Assembly: GCA_009746045.1 (NCBI GenBank)
Contig: RPFO01000448.1
Span: forward strand, 706,501-739,000
Reading direction: 5' to 3'
Origin: Mesostigma viride
Lineage: Eukaryota > Streptophyta > Mesostigmatophyceae > Mesostigmatales > Mesostigmataceae
DNA length: 32,500 nt
Part shown: positions 1-7,460 of the stretch, piece by piece
Layout of the letters: every line of letters begins with the position of its first letter
How positions within the stretch are numbered: the first letter of the stretch is position 1
Notes under the pieces: generated by a model
Seen by the model: the letters and a program-made list of their open reading frames with translations, nothing else
Database searches by the model: none
Told to the model about the DNA's origin: nothing
Program-made: the position numbers and the translations under genes

Positions 1-330
<330 letters not shown>

Positions 331-390
331 CCCCCCCCCTTTTACAAACACCATAATTCTGCCAACGTCACTCTTCCTGGACCGTGTGAT

Positions 391-793
391 AGTTACGCCC
401 GCCGTCGTTTCTTGTCTTACTGGAAGAGCACATGACCAACATTGGTTGTGCTAGTTACGCCCGCCGTCGTTTCTTTTGCCTTTTCGATGTCGAAATATAT
501 CTCGGGAAAGATGCACCCCCGTCAGTTAACTTGTCATCTTGTAAGCTCAATCTTTCCATGATAGTTACGCCCGCCGTCGTTTCTTTTGCATCTTCGATGT
601 CGAAGTGTTTGTCGTGAAAGTTGCATCCCCGTCAGCTTCTTGTAAGATCAATGTTTCATGATAGTTACGCCCGCCGTCGTTTCTTTTTTATTTCGATGTC
701 GAAGAATATTCGTGAAAGTTGCAGCGCGTTCGTGTCCATTGTGATCTTGTGATATCAAAGTTTCCCATGATAGTTACGCCCGCCGTCGTTTCT
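391..793 (+). repeat. Five-copy tandem array of the 22-nt GTTACG...CGTTTCT motif
   Basis: Near-identical 22-mers start at 391, 453, 563, 663 and 772. Each begins AGTTACG, has a GC-rich centre and ends CGTTTCT. The spacing is 62, 110, 100 and 109 bases. Units also share a GATGTCGAA block, a GTTGCATCCCCGTCAG-like block and a CTTGTAAG donor-like site about 20 bases before the next motif. Each complete unit therefore has an AG site, a short stretch and a GTAAG site. The array lies just upstream of the first ORF and is probably 5' leader or intron sequence. Function unknown. Confidence 0.85.
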
Positions 794-821
794 GTTGCTT
801 CTCGTTCGTTTAAAATATCTA

Positions 822-1118
822 ATGAAGTTTTACCATCGTTCACCTAAAACAAATTACTTTAAATCTGCACCCGTTAAACCACACCCCCCTCGAAATGACT
901 CCATGGTTGCAGAACAAATGTCAGAAGAAGAACAAAAAAAATGCTTCGGAAACCACAAGCGCAAAAGGAAAGCCGATGACAATTTAGAGACCCTCTCGGA
1001 GGATGTGCCGGAGTTGGTTTCTTCGGATGACGAGTTTGAATACTCAAAAACATCAGGGGGACAAGTTCTTGAGAAAGCATGGAAGGTGTTTGTGACAAAC
1101 GCTTTGTGGAATGGATAA
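822..1118 (+). CDS. Hypothetical small charged protein, possible first gene or exon
   Basis: An ORF of 98 codons from ATG 822 to TAA 1116-1118. The N-terminal third is basic and proline-containing. The middle has a nuclear-localisation-like cluster (HKRKRK), followed by an acidic serine/aspartate stretch (SSDDEFE). No family is recognised. The open frame extends upstream of the ATG into the last motif copy, so the true start is uncertain. A perfect 7-bp hairpin follows the stop at 1,126-1,141. It could be a short gene, or an exon whose reading continues by splicing. Confidence 0.4.
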   Translation: MKFYHRSPKTNYFKSAPVKPHPPRNDSMVAEQMSEEEQKKCFGNHKRKRKADDNLETLSEDVPELVSSDDEFEYSKTSGGQVLEKAWKVFVTNALWNG

Positions 1119-1125
1119 AAAAAAA

Positions 1126-1141
1126 CTATTCCGAGGAATAG
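1126..1141 (+). other. Short perfect hairpin just after a stop codon
   Basis: CTATTCC and GGAATAG form a 7-bp stem around a two-base GA centre, eight bases after the TAA at 1,118 and inside A/T-rich sequence. It may be a 3'-end structure of the small ORF or simply chance. Confidence 0.4.
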
Positions 1142-1209
1142 TAACTTGTTATTATAAAATAATAAATTAATGTTTATGAATTTTTTTGTCGTTTTTTCCC
1201 TGAAAAAGA

Positions 1210-2655
1210 TGGAGTCCGAGATCGTGAATGAAGTCTACGGAAGCGTCCTTCAAAACGTTTTCAAACAAGTTCGCTTTCTGTCGCGTGTCATATTCGAGGA
1301 AGTTCGAGTCGCGCAGGAGAGGACAGGCCGCCACTTGGCCGTTTTATTGGCGTTTGATTCGTTCAGCCAAATGGAGAATTATGTACGCCCAGCTAGCTGA
1401 TATGAACTTCTGTATTCAAGAGGGTTTTTTCAGACCACAGATGGATCTAAGAGTGCCCATAGACCCAAGGACGGAGTTCCGCCTTTTGGTGTCGTTCATT
1501 ACAAAGGGGCCAAAGATAGAGTTGGGGGAAGAGGAAGGGGCTCAGCTTGGGTCACCTACGGGCGCGCATTTTACCCGAATGTTACGCATTCTCTGCGCGT
1601 GAGGGCTGATGCATGTGTAGGGGCAGTACCCCTCAACATGAACTTTTCTTGCTCTCTGACCCGATCGTGAGGGATGGGGATCGCATGCGTAGTACGCGAA
1701 AGTGCTCCAAGGAGGGTGTGGGTGCGAAACAGGACCTCATATCAAGTGGTGTAGAGGATGTAGGGATGCAGATATTGCAGTGAGGAGTGCCAGCTCCACA
1801 AACGAAGATTCGTCCGATTCGTCTAGTCACCTCCTGATGGAGGATTGGCAACGACTTCAACAACACCAAGCGGTTGCCACTGTCATTCAGAGTGTTGCTC
1901 GCTCAATAGGGGCGCCGCGCAAGTGTGATGTGTCCACTTGCAAGAAAACCGCTCTCGGATTTGACTTGTATTGCCGAAAGCACGAAGAACATTCTCGTCA
2001 CATCGAAAATGCCCTCAGTCGCGGACTTGGAATGGCGGGCGCCCTCGGACCTGGATTGGCGGGGGGGGCCCTGCGACTTCGCCTGGACATGACTGTCGGA
2101 GAGGTCGTGGGTGTAAATTTTGATTTCACCAGGGGAGACGAGTACTTCCTTGAAGATTGGATAGTCAAAGACTCCGCGACAGGTGCGGACTTGGCAAAGG
2201 GAGGCTACGTTGCCGGCGCCCAAGAAAATGGTTGGAGTAGCTTGAGATGCTTTTTGATGACGACACCTTTTGCCGACTCGCGTGACACGGATGTAAGCGA
2301 ACTTTATCGGCGTATGTGTTTTGCACTCGCCGACATTCCGCTGATAACTCAACGAGAGTTCGATTTTCGCGTGGAAACAAAAGCCAAAGCGATTGTATCC
2401 GGCGTGAAGGCGATTGTGGAGGAGGAGCAGGATTCTCTGTGTGCAGAGTATTTGGAGAGAGTGGCCCCGATGAAGACGAGGAGGTCCGAAATCTATCCTG
2501 ACACCGGCAACAAGGAGGCAAAGTTGGTGGCCGCCAAAGAAGAGATGTTCGCTCGTGTCGATGAAATGGCGGCGAAAGAGGTTCCGAGAGTTCGCTCGAT
2601 CGGTTGTTGCAAAACCTGCAGAGAGTGGAACGAGTCGCGGGACAGTCTATATTGA
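1210..2655 (+). pseudogene. Zinc-knuckle protein gene A, interrupted by frameshifts
   Basis: Coding-like sequence starts at ATG 1,210, right after an AG, and ends at TGA 2,653-2,655, but no single frame is open throughout. The first part reads to about 1,385. A second frame reads across about 1,385-1,430 and a third to about 1,668. Two further frame changes follow between 1,668 and 1,790. From about 1,790 to 2,655 the frame is intact and contains an in-frame ATG at 1,837. In that intact part lies a single C-x4-C-x10-C-x2-H knuckle (codons at about 1,924-1,983), the spacing of each unit of the WRKY19-type zinc finger. The rest is charged and not recognised, with a Cys pair (CCKTC) near the end. 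Whether the breaks are real decay or read errors cannot be told from one sequence. Confidence 0.5.
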
Positions 2656-2659
2656 TATG

Positions 2660-2821
2660 AGTTGCGCCCGCCGGCGTTTCTCTGGTCTTGAATGCCCCCC
2701 CTCTACATACACATTATATTGTCTGGACATTCGTATGTAGTGACAATCGTAGTCGATGTGATTGCCATTCGTTTGTACGTAGAAAGTGGTTGTTGAGGAA
2801 GTTGCGCCCCAGGGCGTTTCT
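2660..2821 (+). repeat. Two copies of the 22-nt motif between genes A and B
   Basis: Copies at 2,660-2,681 (GTTGCGCCCGCCGGCG centre) and 2,800-2,821 (GTTGCGCCCCAGGGCG centre). Both end CGTTTCT. Each is followed by T-rich sequence. The first starts five bases after the stop of gene A. The stretch 2,656-2,935 otherwise holds no gene and ends in a good acceptor (GGTTTCGCAG) directly before the ATG of gene B. Confidence 0.8.
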
Positions 2822-2935
2822 TTGTTGCATTTTCTTCAAATTTTAGCTCGCATAAATAGATGAAGATGACTTAATAAATGCCAGTTTTTTTTAATAATAT
2901 AAACTACTCGCGGCCGGTATGTTCTGGTTTCGCAG

Positions 2936-3628
2936 ATGTCCAGTCTGACGGTCGACATAAGGGGACGTCCATATCAGGACGCTGTTTTCCGGATTTTTGA
3001 GAAGGATCCCGAAAAGAAGTGCCGGGATAGGAAATGTAAAAAGCTGTCAATTACCGACATGGGTCTGTGTGGGGAACACATCGTAGCTTTTGGAAAGGAC
3101 ATGATTTCCCGTCATTTGCAACAATACGTTGACAACAATTGTGTGGGAGGGGCGCAGATGGACGTCCTTCTTGAGGATGGAGTGGACGGAGCCAAAAGGG
3201 CTGTAATTCGGCTGTCGGAAATGGATGATGACAAAGAGGACGTGAACATTCGCCTTAAGAGGCACGACGATAACACGGCCGATTGTGTGTTTGGGTCTCG
3301 AGGAGTGGCGGATGAGAGGCAGGTCTTCCATGATGCCGCGGAGAAGGTGGTGGAATGGATGATGGGTTGGTCAAATCTTGACGTTCGCATATTCAACCGT
3401 CTGACGTCTGATTTCCTTCTCCGGGGAAGTTTCAAGATGGTTGACCGTGCAAGGCAGTCCAGGAACCAGGTATCCGTTTCCATGGCCAGTCCGATCGCAC
3501 GCATGATTGAGGGGGCCCTCTTCCGCGCAACCTTGCCTCGAGATTTCGAAAATACCGTGAAGGGCTCGACCGAAAATCAGCAGCGATTTCCCATTCGCGA
3601 ACCACTTATGGGTCGACGGAGGTGGTAA
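2936..3628 (+). CDS. Zinc-knuckle protein gene B, unknown function
   Basis: An uninterrupted frame of 230 codons from ATG 2,936 to a TAA ending at 3,628. The ATG follows a strong 3' splice-site sequence, so the start sits at the beginning of an exon. Residues about 29-48 form one C-x4-C-x10-C-x2-H knuckle, with the same spacing as in gene A and in WRKY19-type fingers. The remainder is rich in Asp, Arg and Lys and unrecognised. The stop overlaps a possible donor (GGTG|GTAACG), so the ORF could instead be the first exon of the long gene that resumes at 3,891. The shared finger suggests that A and B are related or belong to one system. Nucleic-acid or protein binding is an inference. Confidence 0.6.
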   Translation: MSSLTVDIRGRPYQDAVFRIFEKDPEKKCRDRKCKKLSITDMGLCGEHIVAFGKDMISRHLQQYVDNNCVGGAQMDVLLEDGVDGAKRAVIRLSEMDDDKEDVNIRLKRHDDNTADCVFGSRGVADERQVFHDAAEKVVEWMMGWSNLDVRIFNRLTSDFLLRGSFKMVDRARQSRNQVSVSMASPIARMIEGALFRATLPRDFENTVKGSTENQQRFPIREPLMGRRRW

Positions 3629-3707
3629 CGGAATTTTTTTGCATTTCCTTGCCAATGATTCTTTATGAGGGACATAGAGTTGTTTGTATAGAGAGTGAAT
3701 TGACGAA

Positions 3708-3842
3708 AGTTGCGACGGCGGTCGCATCTTTTAGTGCGTCGTTCTCTTGTTATGAATCTCTGTTCATTCTGAATTATAACGTTGTTTGTACCTTGACATA
3801 ATGATGCATTTTTTGTATTGAGTTGCGACGTGGGGCGCATCT
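3708..3842 (+). repeat. Two diverged copies of the 22-nt motif in the gap or intron 3,624-3,890
   Basis: Copies at 3,708-3,729 and 3,821-3,842 begin AGTTGCGAC but end CGCATCT instead of CGTTTCT. The first can fold as GCGAC-GGCG-GTCGC. They are 113 bases apart. The stretch closes with a long T-rich tract and TTGCAG at 3,890, a textbook 3' splice site, immediately before ATG 3,891. Confidence 0.7.
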
Positions 3843-3890
3843 TCCTGCTGACTCGTATGTTTTTTCCAATTTTTTTGTTTTGTGTTGCAG

Positions 3891-4564
3891 ATGGAAAAGG
3901 GCGGCCCTACATCGCAGGTGGTCGGCGACTCTCCCCCTAGGGGGAAGGGTCAGAAGGGCAACCAGTTCAGGCCCAAGGCGCCTCCCCACAACAGCCTCCT
4001 CACAAGCGTGCAAGGGAGGGCACGCCGCCCCCAATGGTGGAATCTGGTGTCAGCTTTGCCGCGGTCACTGGGAAGGATGAGTACCACGGTGGTCTTGAGA
4101 TGGTGGACGATCCGGTTAAGCGGATTCAGATTGAGCGGTTTGAGCGACTCGCGAATGGCACTCGTGAACAGCAATTCGCGCTGTACCAAGACATCCTTAA
4201 TGACAAACCTGAAGTCGCCAAGGTGCCTTATACCTCCAAGCGCACATTCATGCCTCGTTTCGAAACCCTGCTCCAGCAGGAGCTAAGGTTGCGTCGGTTG
4301 GCTCAGAATGCGCCAGAGACAGTAGCCGCCGCGCCCTCCCATGCCGCGCCTGCCGCAGTAGCCCAAAAGAGGGGGGAGAGTGTGCACGAGTCGGCCGCAG
4401 TGCCCTCAACCGCAAGGGATCCCCCCGCGACTTCCAAGCCGGTCGCGACGGGCGATATGCCCCCGCCGCGGCAGAGGGGAAGGGGGAAGGGGGTCGATGG
4501 AGGGGAAGTCCTCGATGTTTTCGATATGACGCTGGGCAATTTGGAAGGTGGCGGGCCGATCTTC
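3891..4564 (+). CDS. Gene C exon 1
   Basis: Starts with an ATG directly after TTGCAG. About 16 codons read in the ATG frame. An indel near the CCCCC/GGGGG run at about 3,933-3,945 then moves the reading to the frame that is open to 4,588. A Pro/Gln/Lys/Arg-rich linker is followed by a predicted helical, charged region (codons at about 4,070-4,310) and an Ala/Pro-rich tail. The exon ends at GTAAGT 4,565 in phase 0. Confidence 0.5.
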
Positions 4565-5074
4565 GTAAGTCTCCGCCCATTAAATTGATGTCGTGAAATA
4601 CAATACGCATTTTTTTGCAATATTCGCCAGACATGTCATTTCCGACAACTAAGCGGATTTTTACTTTCCGTTGAAATGTTCGCAGGGCCGGCAAGAGGAT
4701 GTTGGTGCAAGAGAAGCCCGCTCAATGGCGGGAAGCACCCAGGTACATGAGTGCGTCAGATTCCTCTCCGGTTTACTTGTATTGAAAAGGTTTGCGTGCG
4801 TATATCCTTGTTTATTTTTGTAGTAATTTTTTTCTTGTGAATGGACAATCGCGTTTGCTATTTTTACAGGGAAGTCCGTTCGAGCAGCAAGAGGGCGGTG
4901 ACAGGAGGGGAAGTGGATCTTACGGTGGTTCCACTGCAGAGGGGGGAAGGGTAAGTTACCGTTGACTTACAAATTGAAAGTTTAGGTTCGTCCTCAATTG
5001 ACAGAGTTACGACGGCCGGCGTTTCTCTACACTTTTCTTACATTAAAAATCTTCCGTTGATAATGTTCTTGCAG
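4565..5074 (+). other. Three short introns flanking two mini-exons of gene C
   Basis: Introns 4,565-4,685 (GTAAGT ... TTCGCAG), 4,743-4,869 (GTACAT ... TTACAG) and 4,951-5,074 (GTAAGT ... TTGCAG) enclose exons 4,686-4,742 and 4,870-4,950. All junctions are phase 0, and the exons are Gly/Arg/Glu/Gln-rich. Only the third intron carries the 22-nt motif (5,005-5,026). Confidence 0.6.
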
Positions 5075-5577
5075 GAAGCCGGTCGTCAGGGTGGGGCAAA
5101 TCTCCAGGGAGAGGGGGCTATCGCTGTCGGTGAGCCTGTGTCAGAGGGCGCGGGTGGAAGCGACGGCGATACTGCGAAAATGACACGCTTTAAGGAGCAA
5201 GCGGATGCTTATCAACTGAAGAAGTTGGCAAAGTGGGTTGTGGCCGAGGTGAGAACGGAAACAGCCCCACCTGAGGTACGGAACCAGATGATGACTCTCC
5301 ATCAAGTCGCTGAGTTGATCGTGAAGAATGCGTGCCGCCCGATGGCGCCACACAGCCTGAGGAGATCCCGAGCGCCAAGGCCTTGATAAAGTGGATGCAG
5401 GAGAACCTGTTCGAGGGCAAAGGAAGGAGAGGAAGTGTAAACTGAAGACGGTGACGAGCGGACGCCAAGACTCTGATCAAGATGTTGAAGGAACACGATG
5501 CCCGCCGGGACAAGTCTCCGAAGATCGCGAAGGGGTCGAAGAAAGCGGCTGAAGCAGCAGCGGTTGAGGGGAATGAG
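5075..5577 (+). CDS. Gene C exon 4
   Basis: The first 90 or so codons are one frame: a Gly-rich start, then a charged helical stretch with KKLAKW. Two frameshifts (about 5,340 and 5,440) are needed to reach the Lys/Ala-rich end, which leaves the exon at GAG|GTAAGT in phase 0. The last bases of this exon recur twice in the following intron (see findings). Confidence 0.5.
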
Positions 5578-6019
5578 GTAAGTCTACCTCTGTTGTGAGG
5601 GGGGCTTTGTTCTTGAGGTCCACGTTTCATGTAGGTTGCGACGGCCGGCGTTTCTTAAGTGTGACACTTACTTCCTTTTGACTAACACTTACTTCCTTTC
5701 CTGATTTCGCATCGTTGAGGGAAATGAGCCAAGTGTACCTCTGTTGTGAGGGGGGCTCTGATCTTGAGGTTTAGGTTTCATCTAGGTTGCGACGGCCGGC
5801 GTTTCTCAAGTGTGACATTTACTTTATTCCTTTCGGTTATGCTTTCCTGATTTTTTCATATCATTGTTAAGGGGAACGAGGTAAGTATACCTCTGTTGTG
5901 AGGGGGGCTTTGATGTTGAGGTTCAGGTTTCATGTAGGTTGCGACGGCCGGCGTTTCTCAATCGACATTTACTTTATTCCTTTTGGTTATGCTTTCCTGA
6001 TTTTTTCGCATCACTGCAG
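5578..6019 (+). repeat. Intron built of three tandem units, each with a donor-like site and the 22-nt motif
   Basis: Units begin at 5,578, 5,729 and 5,881 (spacing 151 and 152). Each is preceded by a version of the exon end GTTGAGGGGAATGAG, followed by GTAAGT, CCAAGT and GTAAGT respectively, and then a shared CTCTGTTGTGAGGGG block. The 22-nt motif is at 5,634, 5,785 and 5,937. Each unit ends with a T-rich stretch and a CGCATC- or CATATC-like tract that in the last unit becomes the real acceptor (CACTGCAG, 6,019). Confidence 0.85.
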
Positions 6020-7204
6020 TACGTGCAGGCCGAGAGGGCGACCCACGCGGCCATCCTGTACTCAATCAGCCTCGACCAGCACGCGCGCCGCGAGAACATG
6101 AAAATAGATAGTACGTGGACTGCTGCCGTCGACGAACACCAGAAGGGACTCTCCGAAGCACTTGCGACCTACAAGGGGAAGGCGCTGAAGGGAAAGGGGA
6201 AAGGAAAGGAGGTGGAGGTTGCGGATGCTCCCGTGTCTCTGCTTGAGAAATGGGAGAAGTCCCCGGTGTCGCAGGATGATGATGACATCCTGGATGTGAA
6301 CGATGAGATCGCGAAGGGCAAACGGTTGCGGAAGCAGCTTGCCGTTCAGCCTCGGGACCTCGATGAGATGTCCAAAGCCTTGGTGCATCGAAATCGGGTG
6401 TGGACAAGGAACCTGTTCGTGGGGCCTCAGAAGCTCCTCGCACGAGACTTGCATCTGTCTAGAGCCGAGCAGAACGCCACCATTTTTGCAAACTCGGAGT
6501 CCGACTACGGCCACGACAAGCTGGTGATTCCTGTGTGGCGGTACTCGTTCCAGTTTTTGGCTGACCGGTGCCCCAACACTTTTCATGACTGGATGAAAAA
6601 GGAAGGCACCCAGCGTCAGCTCGCGCAACTCTTCGGGGAGATGGGGGGGCACGGACAATGAAGGCTGGCTACGCTCGCGCAATGACTGACAAAGAGATTG
6701 ATATCTACCTGCGAACGAGCTCGGCCAAGGGAATGGCCGAAGCTGCTTCCACCGCGGTTCTGACAGGACGGCCGATTTCTGGACGATCTTAAGCCCGTGG
6801 ACGTGAGAAAGGCCGCGCTTTTGGACAGTTTGTGCAAGTCCGCCTGGGAGATGGCTCCACTCGAGAAGAAGCCACCGTTGCCGCCAGCCATTTGCGGCTT
6901 TCTCGTGCTGGACGGGAACCACTTTACCACACTCATCAAATCGGTGAAATTCGAACTGGTCACCGACAATATGACGGTGGACCAAAGATCTGTGTGGTAC
7001 CAGGCAATGCTGAATGGTTTCATGAAGGCGGAAAAGCTCAGGGTCGTTGCGCGGGGAGGGAAGGAGCAGGAGGTCACGAAGACCGTGGCCGCGGCGAAGC
7101 TGGAGGAGTGGGCAACTGATTGGACGAATTTCGGGGGGGTGGACGTGCAGATGCTCAAGGGTGAGACCATCCTGCCGACCTGGTGGCAGATCCGTGAACA
7201 GAAG
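6020..7204 (+). CDS. Gene C exon 5
   Basis: Reads from the acceptor to a TGA at 6,659-6,661 in one frame (about 213 codons, Lys/Glu-rich with several Trp). It then uses a second frame to about 6,770 and a third from about 6,785 to the donor AAG|GTAAGC at 7,204. The break at about 6,655 lies at a run of seven G. No domain recognised. Confidence 0.5.
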
Positions 7205-7460
7205 GTAAGCCAGGTTGCGACCGCCGGCGTTTCTATAAGTGGTTTTCTTGTGTTAATTTCAGTATGCCATTAGTTCGGTCAAGATGCGACCGCCGGCGTT
7301 TCTATAAGGGGTTTTCATGTTCCACCTTAGCATGCCATATTTTGGTCAAGATGCGACCGCCGGCGTTTCTGTCAGTCGTATTCTTGTTCTCAGTTGAGTT
7401 GTGCTTATTTGGGAGGACTGTCGATGTGTCTCTGCGCGTTGTTGCCCTACGGGGATGCAG
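7205..7460 (+). repeat. Intron with three tandem intron-like units containing the 22-nt motif
   Basis: Motif copies at 7,213, 7,282 and 7,349 (spacing 69 and 67). The true donor GTAAGC is at 7,205. The second and third units begin GGTCAAGATGCG. Between units are AG sites (AATTTCAG near 7,262; CACCTTAG near 7,330; GTTCTCAG near 7,393), so each unit resembles a minimal intron separated from the next by about 15-25 bases that share GCCAT. The final acceptor is GGGATGCAG at 7,460. Confidence 0.75.

Noticed and set aside
1100-1160. Giant-virus-type hairpin 3' end suggesting an integrated virus
   Set aside because: Only one such hairpin was found. The neighbouring genes have spliceosomal introns and no viral hallmark protein was recognised.
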